A stretch of 64,000 nucleotides of DNA, taken from a virus. The stretch is from IMG/VR virus record IMGVR_UViG_3300036790_000468, positions 62,001-126,000 of that record; one strand, given 5' to 3'. The notes beneath the pieces were generated by a model. That model was not told the DNA's origin, did no database searches, and saw only the letters and a list, made by a program, of their open reading frames with translations. Positions 40,952-47,980 of this stretch are shown here, in pieces (position 1 is the stretch's first letter; the number at the start of each line of letters is the position of its first letter). A program made the translations under genes and the position numbers.

Positions 40952-41400
40952 GCCGCCCGCGCCGCTCGCGCGCCCACTGGCTGCTGCCGCTGTGCGCCCT
41001 GGGCGTCGCCGCCGTCATCGCCGGCGCTCACTCGCACGGGCTGGCCGAGGCGGTGTTCTACGGCCTCGCGATGGTGTGCAGCGGCGCCGTGTTCGGCGTG
41101 CTCGACGACCCGCCGGTGCCCTGGCACCGTCCCCAGCCGATGAGCACCCTGACGGTGTCGTCCACCACGGGGTTCCGCCGCGGCCAGCTCGTGTGCATCG
41201 GGGGCACCGAGGTGATGCTCATCGTCGGCGTCGGCCAGACGCAGCTCGCCGTGGTGCGCCCCACCCGCTGGCAGCTCGCCCGGATCCGCTGGCGCCGACG
41301 TATCGCGCGCTGGGCCAGCGCGCCGCTGCGCCGGTGCGCCACCCTCTGGTTTCTGCTGACCGAGGGCCGTGAGGACGATCCGGAAGACCGCTGGCTGTGA
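40948..41400 (+). CDS. Membrane protein with phage-type beta module
   Basis: 150 residues. Two TM helices (about 9-27, 32-51), then a small beta domain (STLTVSSTTGFRRGQLVCIG; TEVMLIVGVGQTQLAVV) like modules found in phage structural proteins, then a basic helical tail. Overlaps the hydrolase stop (ATGA). Last gene of the envelope operon. Confidence 0.65.
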   Translation: MSRPRRSRAHWLLPLCALGVAAVIAGAHSHGLAEAVFYGLAMVCSGAVFGVLDDPPVPWHRPQPMSTLTVSSTTGFRRGQLVCIGGTEVMLIVGVGQTQLAVVRPTRWQLARIRWRRRIARWASAPLRRCATLWFLLTEGREDDPEDRWL

Positions 41401-41425
41401 ATCCGGCGGCACCTAGCGCACACGG

Positions 41426-41956
41426 CTAGCGCCGAGCCCAACGCGGGCATGAGTGCGGCTCTCCGTGGATCCATGTGCCTGCGGTCTCATGGCAGCCGAT
41501 GTATACGTTGCGCCGGCCCCGAGGCAGCCGGTCGTCCGGATCCGGCTTGACGCGGCCGCGCAGGACAGGTGGCGCGGGGCGCTTCGGCAGCGTCGGGCTA
41601 CTTTGTGCGTCAGCGCCCAGAGCCTGCCGCATCCACTTCGCGAACTCCTCGGGACCATGCAGCCCGCTGCCGAGAAGTGACTCGTGCTCGAGCGGAGAGA
41701 CCGGCGCCGCCTCGATGGGAGCGCTGTCCAGCCACATCCCGGCCAACGCCTCGATCCCGGCCCGGGCGGACATGCGCGGCCCGGCTTCACGGGCGTTCTC
41801 GGCGATGTGCTCGAGCGCGCCGAGCGCGTCGTAGATCGCGTTGCACACGTTCGGCGCCGCGCCGGCCGCGCGCTGGACGCCGAGCTGCTCGCGGATCCAC
41901 TCGGCCTGATCGCGCGCGTACTGGCGCTGCGGGCCGTCGGGCTCAGCCATCATCAC
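41426..41956 (-). CDS. Hypothetical protein
   Basis: 176 residues; three consecutive Met at the start leave the exact start open. Helical N-terminal half (RDQAEWIREQLGVQRAAGAA; AIYDALGALEHIAENAREAG). The C-terminus has a possible metal site: VYIGCHETAGTWIHGE and PHSCPRW. Overlaps the upstream gene by 14 bases and converges on the envelope operon. Confidence 0.6.
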   Translation of the reverse strand: MMMAEPDGPQRQYARDQAEWIREQLGVQRAAGAAPNVCNAIYDALGALEHIAENAREAGPRMSARAGIEALAGMWLDSAPIEAAPVSPLEHESLLGSGLHGPEEFAKWMRQALGADAQSSPTLPKRPAPPVLRGRVKPDPDDRLPRGRRNVYIGCHETAGTWIHGEPHSCPRWARR

Positions 41957-42413
41957 TGCCGCCGGCCTGGGAACGTAGGTGCGCAGCGAGATCGGCGAAC
42001 GCGGACCCGTAGTTCCAGCCCTCGACCGAGAGCCCGGTGGGCACGTGGGTGAGTCGGATGCGTTCGATGCCGTCGCGCGTGAACGTCTCGACGCGGTAGT
42101 CCATCTGGCACTGTTCCTCGTGCAAGGGCGGTTGCGGAACTGGGGTTCTGGCCACGGGACAGCCGCGCCACGGCGCGTGCATCAAGCGCAGTTCGACGAG
42201 CCCGATGCCTTCGGCGATGTCCGCGGTGCGCGGGCCCGGGTGTGGCGGGTCGACGCGGCACGAGAGTTGCGGGCGGCACTGCTCGACGAGGAACGTGTGC
42301 CCGCTGACGATCACCTCTTGGCCGGCCCACAGCGCGGCGAGGTCGAACTCGACGTGGTCGTCGAAGGGCGCGTTCGGTGGGGCACCGTGCGAGATCGGCA
42401 TGATTCTCGGCAT
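41943..42413 (-). CDS. Hypothetical protein
   Basis: 156 residues with strands and scattered Cys/His (VIVSGHTFLVEQCRPQLSCR; APWRGCPVART). The C-terminal part (YRVETFTRDGIERIRLTHVP; LSVEGWNYGSAFADLAAHL) looks like a small alpha/beta domain. Not recognised. Its upstream region is now occupied by the IS element, which begins 58 bases away. Confidence 0.6.
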   Translation of the reverse strand: MPRIMPISHGAPPNAPFDDHVEFDLAALWAGQEVIVSGHTFLVEQCRPQLSCRVDPPHPGPRTADIAEGIGLVELRLMHAPWRGCPVARTPVPQPPLHEEQCQMDYRVETFTRDGIERIRLTHVPTGLSVEGWNYGSAFADLAAHLRSQAGGSDDG

Positions 42414-42470
42414 GATTCCCAGTCTGCCACCGGGCCCTGGCGGCCCATCAGGCTTTTCGATGCCCTTCGT

Positions 42471-42483
42471 CTGAAGTTTCGGA
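42471..42483 (+). repeat. IS left terminal inverted repeat
   Basis: CTGAAGTTTCGGA, exact inverted match to 43920-43932. It ends two bases before the transposase stop codon. Confidence 0.85.
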
Positions 42484-42484
42484 G

Positions 42485-43810
42485 TTACGCGGCGGTTGGT
42501 GTGCTGGTCAGCGCGGCGTGGTCGAATAGGTCGAGTGTGGTCTGAGCTGCGTGGACGCCGGTAATTCGGGCTCTGCGGAACGCGATGAGCATGTCGGCGA
42601 CCGAGACGGTGGTCTTCTTCCGGTACCAGGGGGCGTTGCTCCGGCGGGCGGCGACATCGCCGGAGGCGTCACCGGTCTTGGCGTACCACAGGACGAGGAT
42701 CGTCAGGCAGCACATGGTGAACGGGACGGTGCGCCGGACTGCTGCGGGCAGTCGGCTGGCGGCGTCTCCCGCGCCGAGCAGTTCCTTGCAGTCCTTAATC
42801 GTCTGCTCTTCGGACCACCGGTCGGAGTATCTGGCGGCGATGGTTTCCGGCGCGGCTGCGAGGTCGGTGGTGACCAGGGCAATGTCGTAGGGCTTCGTGG
42901 AGTCCAGGTCGCGGATCAGCACCACCCGGACCGGGGTGCGGTGCATGCTGCCCCACCACAGGCAGTCCACTTCGGCCAGCCACACGGTATCGATGACGCC
43001 GTAGCGGGTCACGGTGGTCTTGGTGAATCTCGCGGTGGCGGCGAGATCAGCCGGGGTGCCCAGCCGTTTGCCCTTCAACGCCGGGCGTCCACGGCGTCCG
43101 GTCGGCGGTGGCGGACCGTCGTAGAGGACTGCGTTGGAGGCGAGCCGGGAGGTGAACGTGACGTTGCCCGGCAGGTCGCGCCAGGCCGGGCCGCGGTACA
43201 GGGCGTCGGCCACCACGTGGATCTTCCGCTCGGGGAACGCCCGCGCGAGCAGGTTCACGATCTGGCGGGCCGCTTCGGTCTTCGAGCAGGTCGCCTCGGG
43301 GTTCGGCCGTTTCTTGGAGTTCGGGACGTGCAGCCGGAACAGCACCGGCAGGAACACCGCCCGGCACAGGAACGGCACGTGCACGACGATCCCGGCGACC
43401 ACGAAGCAGTTCCCGCGGCCGATCCCGTCGCGGCCTTTCGCCGAGCCGTCGTGCTGCCAGGCCGCGCCGTACACCTTCTTGCCGAACCGGTGGAACAAGG
43501 TGTCGTCCACTGCCACCGTCAACGCAGCTCCCCTCGGAGCGAACGCGGCCACGACCGCGTGGGCCAGCAGCAGCCCCAGGTTGTCGGGATCCCATGCCGC
43601 GTAGGCAAAGAACCAGTGCGCCCTCGACCAGTGAAGGCGCCCGGCGAGCCCGGCCGCGCTCCACATCCCGGTCACCGTCCGCGAACCGGTCGCCCCGAGC
43701 ACGCCGGTGACCAGCGCGGTGAACGTGAGATACGACGGTGCGCCGAACGCGCCACGGCACGCCGCCAACACTTCGGCCAGCCCGGCCGGTACCGTCAGAA
43801 ACGGAAGCAT
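42485..43810 (-). CDS. IS701-family DDE transposase
   Basis: 441 residues, full length for the family. First catalytic Asp region AVDDTLFHRFGKKVYGAAW, second Asp in HVVADALYRGPAW, and the Glu signature YSDRWSEEQTIKDCKELLG. N-terminal LTFTALVTGVLGATGSRTVT and WSRAHWFF are also usual. No frameshift or internal stop, so it may still be active. Confidence 0.9.
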   Translation of the reverse strand: MLPFLTVPAGLAEVLAACRGAFGAPSYLTFTALVTGVLGATGSRTVTGMWSAAGLAGRLHWSRAHWFFAYAAWDPDNLGLLLAHAVVAAFAPRGAALTVAVDDTLFHRFGKKVYGAAWQHDGSAKGRDGIGRGNCFVVAGIVVHVPFLCRAVFLPVLFRLHVPNSKKRPNPEATCSKTEAARQIVNLLARAFPERKIHVVADALYRGPAWRDLPGNVTFTSRLASNAVLYDGPPPPTGRRGRPALKGKRLGTPADLAATARFTKTTVTRYGVIDTVWLAEVDCLWWGSMHRTPVRVVLIRDLDSTKPYDIALVTTDLAAAPETIAARYSDRWSEEQTIKDCKELLGAGDAASRLPAAVRRTVPFTMCCLTILVLWYAKTGDASGDVAARRSNAPWYRKKTTVSVADMLIAFRRARITGVHAAQTTLDLFDHAALTSTPTAA

Positions 43811-43919
43811 GGGTGAAACCCCTTAGACCAGGGCGTTTACAAGTACACCCATGCTTCCGTCATGCCTGAAACCGATCGCACACCGCCACGCCGTAGATCA
43901 CTCCAAAGAGCTCACGAAG

Positions 43920-43932
43920 TCCGAAACTTCAG
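43920..43932 (-). repeat. IS right terminal inverted repeat
   Basis: TCCGAAACTTCAG, reverse complement of the left end. The inverted symmetry continues loosely into the flanks (CCCTTCG on the left, CGAAGGG on the right). Confidence 0.85.
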
Positions 43933-43991
43933 TACTCGAAGGGGTGATTCGCGCGCTGGAGCCCCTCCCCAAGCGCGCGGACGGGTAGGGT

Positions 43992-44294
43992 GTGGCTCGA
44001 CAATGGTGCGATCGCGGCGCGGTCTGGCTGAAACTGAACCTCAGCCAGACCGCGGAGCGAGACGAGGCGCTCAGCGCCAATGCGAGGCTGATGTACAAGC
44101 GCGACGACGCGGAGGCCGCGCTGGCTCACGCCGTCACCGAAATCCGCGGACTCATGGCCGCAGCCGAGAAACTCCTACTCGACTGGCCGAAGCCCGGCAC
44201 GCCAGCACACCGGCAGGCCGTGACCCGGGCCATCAGGTCGGTCGAAACGCTGCTCGCGCGCCTGCCAGCTACGGCAGAGGACGGTGCGTCATGA
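43992..44294 (+). CDS. Hypothetical coiled-coil protein
   Basis: 100 residues from GTG at 43992, 59 bases from the IS end; the N-terminus could have been altered by the insertion. A continuous helix (QTAERDEALSANARLMYKRD; AEAALAHAVTEIRGLMAAAE) suggests a small coiled coil, as in many actinophage early proteins. First of a coupled operon: its TGA overlaps the next ATG. Confidence 0.55.
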   Translation: MARQWCDRGAVWLKLNLSQTAERDEALSANARLMYKRDDAEAALAHAVTEIRGLMAAAEKLLLDWPKPGTPAHRQAVTRAIRSVETLLARLPATAEDGAS

Positions 44295-44629
44295 CCGCGA
44301 GCGCCGAGGAGCGCACCGAGTCCGCCCGCTGGATCGCCGGCCAAGTCAAGGATGCGGCCAGGGCCCAGCGCACCCTGTACGGCATGGCGAAGGTCGTCGT
44401 GGACGAACTCGACGACCTTGCCGCCGCGACCCTCACGCCCGAAGACGGGCACCTGCTCATGGCCGTCGCCCTGTTCATCGACCGGTTGGGCCCCGAACTT
44501 GCGAAGGTCGATCCGCGCTCGAAGGTCGCGGGAACCAACGCGCGCCTCCTGATGATGATCGGGGAGATCGCGTACAGCCGCACAGCCAATCCGCAGCAGG
44601 ACGAGCGCGACGACAAAGGAGCCCAGTGA
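44291..44629 (+). CDS. Hypothetical helical protein
   Basis: 112 residues, almost all helix (RWIAGQVKDAARAQRTLYGM; HLLMAVALFIDRLGPELAKV; NARLLMMIGEIAYSRTA). One segment is hydrophobic enough for a buried core but not clearly TM. No family recognised. Overlaps neighbours at both ends (ATGA and TGATG). Confidence 0.6.
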   Translation: MTASAEERTESARWIAGQVKDAARAQRTLYGMAKVVVDELDDLAAATLTPEDGHLLMAVALFIDRLGPELAKVDPRSKVAGTNARLLMMIGEIAYSRTANPQQDERDDKGAQ

Positions 44630-44805
44630 TGATGCTCGGATGGCTGTACCGCTGGCGGGAACGCCGGATCATGCGCGCATGGTCGCGCGAGGCCGCCGGA
44701 GACCGGGGGATCCTCGAGAAGTACTACGACTACGAAGACGCCGGGGACGGCGTCGTGGTCATGACGCCGAAGCGTGGCAGCGGCGAGGACGGAGACGCAT
44801 CGTGA
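44629..44805 (+). CDS. Small hypothetical protein (58 residues)
   Basis: ATG overlaps the previous stop. Basic/aromatic start (MLGWLYRWRERRIMRAWSRE), then acidic DYEDAGDGVVVMTPKRGSG. Not recognised; coupled to both neighbours. Confidence 0.55.
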   Translation: MMLGWLYRWRERRIMRAWSREAAGDRGILEKYYDYEDAGDGVVVMTPKRGSGEDGDAS

Positions 44806-44912
44806 GCACCCACTATCCGCCCGGCATGGACGGCGTCGAGCTCGAACACCTGTTCGACCCCGAAGCGATCCGGCGCACGCTGGGAGGCCGGCCGCGACCG
44901 GTGGGATCCTGA
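44802..44912 (+). CDS. Micro-protein (36 residues)
   Basis: GTG at 44802 in a GTGA overlap with the previous stop. Sequence features YPPGMDGVELEHLFDPEAIR and a short basic tail. Supported mainly by the overlap and codon quality. Confidence 0.45.
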   Translation: MSTHYPPGMDGVELEHLFDPEAIRRTLGGRPRPVGS

Positions 44913-44917
44913 CTTCC

Positions 44918-45511
44918 ATGCAGTGCCGCACCACCGCCAAGAGCGCCTACCGCTGCGACACCGACCTGCTCATCCGCGAGGTCCTCGAAGCCGCCCACGG
45001 GCTGTACGCGCGAACCGCCCGGGAACCGTGCCGGCTCTTCGTGCACCCGCTCGACGGACGCGCCCTGATCATGGCGCCGATCGGCACGTGGGGACCCGTA
45101 GTCGGCATCGACGCCGACAGCAGGCCGCGCTTCCGGAACATGGCCATGTTCTACGACCCGGAGATGCAGCCCGGCATGGCGCGCGTCGAGATATGCGACG
45201 GCTGCCTGTCGATGTGGCGTGACTGCGAGCACGGCACCCGCCGCGCCGCCGACCTCGAGGGCACTGCGCGGCTGATTGTCGACGCGCTCGCCGACCTCGG
45301 CGACGAATGGGCGCGCCCACGGCCGCGTGCGGGCGGCCTCGAGCCGACGGAAACCCGCGCACCGGAGACGCCGCCCGTGCCGGCCGGCAAGCGCACGCGG
45401 CGCCCGTCCAAGCGCGAGCTCGAGCGGCGAGCCGAGACCGCCGCACGCAAGGCCGCAGAGGCGACGAAGAAGGCCGAGAACGCCCGCCGGACACTCGAGG
45501 AGGGATCCTGA
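44918..45511 (+). CDS. Hypothetical protein with Cys-rich patch and Lys/Arg/Ala coiled-coil tail
   Basis: 197 residues. The folded part (1 to about 125) includes CRTTAKSAYRCDTDLLIREV, PCRLFVHPLDGRALIMAPIG and CDGCLSMWRDCEHGTRR, a CxxC...C-x2-H type zinc site. The C-terminal about 45 residues are a charged helix (KRELERRAETAARKAAEAT). Nucleic-acid binding is plausible but not shown. Confidence 0.6.
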   Translation: MQCRTTAKSAYRCDTDLLIREVLEAAHGLYARTAREPCRLFVHPLDGRALIMAPIGTWGPVVGIDADSRPRFRNMAMFYDPEMQPGMARVEICDGCLSMWRDCEHGTRRAADLEGTARLIVDALADLGDEWARPRPRAGGLEPTETRAPETPPVPAGKRTRRPSKRELERRAETAARKAAEATKKAENARRTLEEGS

Positions 45512-45515
45512 GCCC

Positions 45516-45848
45516 ATGACCATCGACCAATCCAGCATCGAGGACCAGGCCCAGGAAGCCGCCGAGCGCCGCTACAAGTCGCTCGACTCCCACATGTTCG
45601 TAGCCCTCAGCGGACTCATGCCGCACGAATCCCTCCGCCCCGCCACCGACGCCGCAACCGGTCTCGTCCGGCGGGAACTCGAGTCCACCTACGCGGCGCT
45701 CCTCGAGGCCAACGCCGCACGCGACGAAGCCCGCGACCTCGCGTACAAACTGCACGCCGCGCTCGATCTCGCCGTCATCGGCGCCGACCTGATCGCAGCC
45801 TGCGGGGTAGACCTCGACGCGCTGCCCGCATGGCTGAAGCAGCCGTGA
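45516..45848 (+). CDS. Hypothetical helical protein
   Basis: 110 residues, mainly helical (SIEDQAQEAAERRYKSLDSH; ELESTYAALLEANAARDEAR; DLAYKLHAALDLAVIGADLI). ATG at 45516 follows the previous stop by four bases. Not recognised; likely part of the same early operon. Confidence 0.6.
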   Translation: MTIDQSSIEDQAQEAAERRYKSLDSHMFVALSGLMPHESLRPATDAATGLVRRELESTYAALLEANAARDEARDLAYKLHAALDLAVIGADLIAACGVDLDALPAWLKQP

Positions 45849-46135
45849 CCGACGACGAACTGACGAACCAGCGCCTGGTCGACATCCTCGTGCTCCTGGC
45901 CCGCGAATACGCGACCGTCACCAACACCCTGTGCGCAGACCTGCGCGTGCCGAAAGACCTCCGCGACCAACTCGCCGCGCACACGGCCGAAGTGCTGGGC
46001 GAGTTGCCCGCGCGAGTCCAGCGCGCGGTCGATCCCGACTACGGGCTCGAAGACGCCAAGGTCGACTGGGCCGGGCGCGTCATCGCCGACGACCGCATGC
46101 CGCCCGGAGTTGAAGGGATCGGCAGCCATGACTGA
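45845..46135 (+). CDS. Hypothetical helical protein
   Basis: 96 residues from GTG at 45845 in a GTGA overlap with the previous stop; an ATG at 45830 is also possible. Helices TNQRLVDILVLLAREYATVT and LRDQLAAHTAEVLGELPARV, then an acidic end. Not recognised. Confidence 0.55.
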   Translation: MTDDELTNQRLVDILVLLAREYATVTNTLCADLRVPKDLRDQLAAHTAEVLGELPARVQRAVDPDYGLEDAKVDWAGRVIADDRMPPGVEGIGSHD

Positions 46136-46505
46136 GGTCGACAGGCCGGCCGCCCCGTCCGCGTTCACCGCGTGCTTCATCCTCGTGTCCGGCGCCCCGG
46201 ACCGTGAACGGATCCTCACCGACATCCGCTGCTACATCGACTTCCACGCGGCCGTGAACCCGCTCTCGCGCGGCCCGGTCCTCGCCGTCGACATTCCGCG
46301 CCACGATATCCCGCTCAGCGAGCCTTTGTACGCCGCCGAGCTGGCGCAGATGCTCCACAGGCTCCCGTGCGGCGCGCTCCTGGAGTGGCTCGTCCCACGG
46401 CGCGACGCGGCCCGCGCGTTCGGGTTGTACGCCGACTGGGACGAAATGGCGGTGCATCCGGACATCATGGAACTCGAGGACTCGCACCCGCCGTACGAGA
46501 GCTAG
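46128..46505 (+). CDS. Hypothetical protein
   Basis: 125 residues, alpha/beta (TACFILVSGAPDRERILTDI; GPVLAVDIPRHDIPLSEPLY; QMLHRLPCGALLEWLVPRRD). Not recognised. Last of the 43992 operon; its TAG stop shares the bases CTAG with the stop of the convergent HTH gene. Confidence 0.6.
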   Translation: MTEVDRPAAPSAFTACFILVSGAPDRERILTDIRCYIDFHAAVNPLSRGPVLAVDIPRHDIPLSEPLYAAELAQMLHRLPCGALLEWLVPRRDAARAFGLYADWDEMAVHPDIMELEDSHPPYES

Positions 46506-46813
46506 ACGTCGGGCCGCTCGCGCACCTCGAGGTTGCCGGGGTCGTTGTTGCGAGGGTCGCCGTCGCGGTGGTGGAGCTGCTTCGGCCGGCCGCCGCCGAC
46601 TCCCTTGCCGGGCCGCTTGGCCGCCCAGTCGCGGATCTCCTGCTCGCGGTCCGCCTTCCAGGCGGGTCGGCCGTCCAGGTCGTAGTCGGGCTTCGGGAAC
46701 GGATGGTTCTCGTATCGGCCTGCCGGCTTGGAGTGGGCGCGGTAGAACCGGAGCGTCTCGGTCTTCACGCCGAGGATTCCAGCTACGTCGCTGCTGCTGA
46801 GTACGTCGGTCAT
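46502..46813 (-). CDS. HTH protein with C-terminal HNH-like motif
   Basis: 103 residues; start ATG at 46813 or GTG at 46819 (AAGGAA upstream). N-terminal MerR-type HTH (LSSSDVAGILGVKTETLRFY). The C-terminus has LHHRDGDPRNNDPGNLEVR, the HH..N..N core of HNH endonucleases, but it ends about where the second zinc or metal half would begin. It may be a trimmed homing-type enzyme or a regulator. Divergent from the gene at 46922 across a strong promoter. Confidence 0.65.
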   Translation of the reverse strand: MTDVLSSSDVAGILGVKTETLRFYRAHSKPAGRYENHPFPKPDYDLDGRPAWKADREQEIRDWAAKRPGKGVGGGRPKQLHHRDGDPRNNDPGNLEVRERPDV

Positions 46814-46842
46814 GGTCACGAGTATTCCTTGCGCGCGCACCG

Positions 46843-46877
46843 TTGACAAGGTTTCTAGGTGGGGGTACTTTAGAAAC
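46843..46877 (+). promoter_or_regulatory. Sigma-70-type promoter with internal inverted-repeat operator
   Basis: TTGACA (46843-46848), exact 17-base spacer, TACTTT (46866-46871), leading to the gene at 46922. The arms GTTTCTA (46851-46857) and TAGAAAC (46871-46877) form an inverted repeat across the spacer and -10, centres 20 bases apart, suited to a dimeric repressor. Confidence 0.75.
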
Positions 46878-46921
46878 GTAGCCACCGCACCGATGGCAAT
46901 GAATCGACTGGGGAGCCGAAG

Positions 46922-47320
46922 ATGACCGCCAAGACCGCAGGCCAGAAGTTCACCGCCAGCATGGTCAAGAACCTCGGCATCGGCGGTCGGACCCGCGCCT
47001 ACCGCAACGGCCTCAGTCTCCGCGAGGACATCCTCGACGCGGTCGTCAACGCGACCACGATCCCCGGCTACTACAGCGAGCAGCGCACCGCCGAATTCCA
47101 GGTCGCCTACGCCTCGGTCAACGGCTACCGGGCCAACTCCGGCGGCAACCGAGTCGACGCGATCGTCGGCTGGTACCTGTGCGAAGGCCTGTCGATCTAC
47201 CAGTTCGTCAAGATGCTCGGCCGCATGGTCGACGCGGGCGTGACCACGAGCTACCAGGCCGAGCAGTTCTTCCGCGGACTGCGCGCCGAGGCTAACGCGG
47301 CCTACTCCGCCCGCTACTGA
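46922..47320 (+). CDS. Hypothetical protein under strong promoter
   Basis: 132 residues. ATG with GGGGAG upstream. Basic start (KTAGQKFTASMVKNLGIGGR), then helical AFQ-like segments (REDILDAVVNATTIPGYYSE; YLCEGLSIYQFVKMLGRMVD). Not recognised. The clean promoter and isolation from other genes suggest an early or strongly expressed protein. Confidence 0.65.
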   Translation: MTAKTAGQKFTASMVKNLGIGGRTRAYRNGLSLREDILDAVVNATTIPGYYSEQRTAEFQVAYASVNGYRANSGGNRVDAIVGWYLCEGLSIYQFVKMLGRMVDAGVTTSYQAEQFFRGLRAEANAAYSARY

Positions 47321-47338
47321 CCAACACTGTTTCGGGGG

Positions 47339-47429
47339 CCACCCGCCCAACCAGGGCGGTGGTCCACCACCGGGGGTCGCTCCCCACGGTGGTCCTCCTC
47401 GGGGAGACCCGAGCTCCCACCCAGGGAGC
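47339..47429 (+). other. Four consecutive stem-loops (candidate structured RNA)
   Basis: Stem 1: 47339-47362, CCACC-C-GCCC with GGGC-GGTGG. Stem 2: 47366-47393, ACCACCG plus inner GGGG/CCCC. Stem 3: 47398-47413, CTCGGG-GAGA-CCCGAG tetraloop. Stem 4: 47413-47429, GCTCCC/GGGAGC. They fill the 183-base gap between two plus-strand genes. Could be a terminator array, leader or small RNA. Confidence 0.55.
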
Positions 47430-47503
47430 CGGCACGGACCCCGGGGAGGCCATGGGACTTGCTCAACCCGTACAGCCACCGACCACCGAGCCGAGGAGTC
47501 ACG

Positions 47504-47848
47504 ATGACCGTCACGAATACCGCCGCGCAGACCTTCGCCCACGGCGACCTGATCCGCATCCCGACCGGCTACGTCGCCACCGTGAACCGCATGCACTACG
47601 CGGGCGACCGGCACCTGCGCGTCGAGTGCACCGACGGCACCTCCTGGATCGCCGCGAACTGCCAGGCGCTGACCGGCGACGGCAACGGCATCAAGGTCAC
47701 CTCCAGGGCTACCGGTCACGCTTACCTGGCCTGGGCGTACGGCACGTCTCACATGACGGCACGCTCCCTCCCCCTCGCCCCTGGAGACCGCGGACTCACC
47801 CTCACGAACGAGCGGTTCGCTGAGGAATTCCAGATCGCCAACTTCTGA
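47504..47848 (+). CDS. Hypothetical beta-rich protein
   Basis: 114 residues from ATG at 47504 with GAGGAG; an in-frame ATG at 47459 falls inside the structured region. Strands: HGDLIRIPTGYVATVNRMHY, DRHLRVECTDGTSWIAANCQ, GLTLTNERFAEEFQIANF. Small SH3/OB-like barrel possible. Its stop begins the repeated element described next. Confidence 0.6.
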   Translation: MTVTNTAAQTFAHGDLIRIPTGYVATVNRMHYAGDRHLRVECTDGTSWIAANCQALTGDGNGIKVTSRATGHAYLAWAYGTSHMTARSLPLAPGDRGLTLTNERFAEEFQIANF

Positions 47849-47917
47849 CCGGGCCGCGCGGCCCGGCGCCCGTCTCCCCGGGAACCGGCGCCCGCGCAGT
47901 CCGCCCGGCCCGGTCGC
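47846..47917 (+). repeat. Copy A of a structured intergenic repeat
   Basis: Starts at the TGA stop. CCGGGCCG-CG-CGGCCCGG palindrome, then GGCGCC, CTCCCCGGGAACC, GGCGCCCGCGCAGTCCG. Copy B at 54253 matches over about 66 bases with few changes, also starting at a TGA and followed by a plus-strand gene. Confidence 0.75.
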
Positions 47918-47980
47918 CCACGCGGCCGGGCACCGCCCGATACCGTCCAACCCGAGAGCGCGACGAAGGAGCCCCGGACC

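Larger units (their letters stand above)
42471..43932 (-). mobile_element. IS701-type insertion sequence
   Basis: About 1462 bp bounded by perfect 13 bp inverted repeats CTGAAGTTTCGGA, with one transposase gene. No clear target duplication: flanks read TCGT on the left and TACT on the right. It lies between divergent phage operons, so it replaced or split their shared promoter region. Confidence 0.85.

Noticed and set aside
42551-43816. Plus-strand frame of about 420 codons opposite the transposase
   Set aside because: Shadow of the transposase gene, which has the full DDE set.
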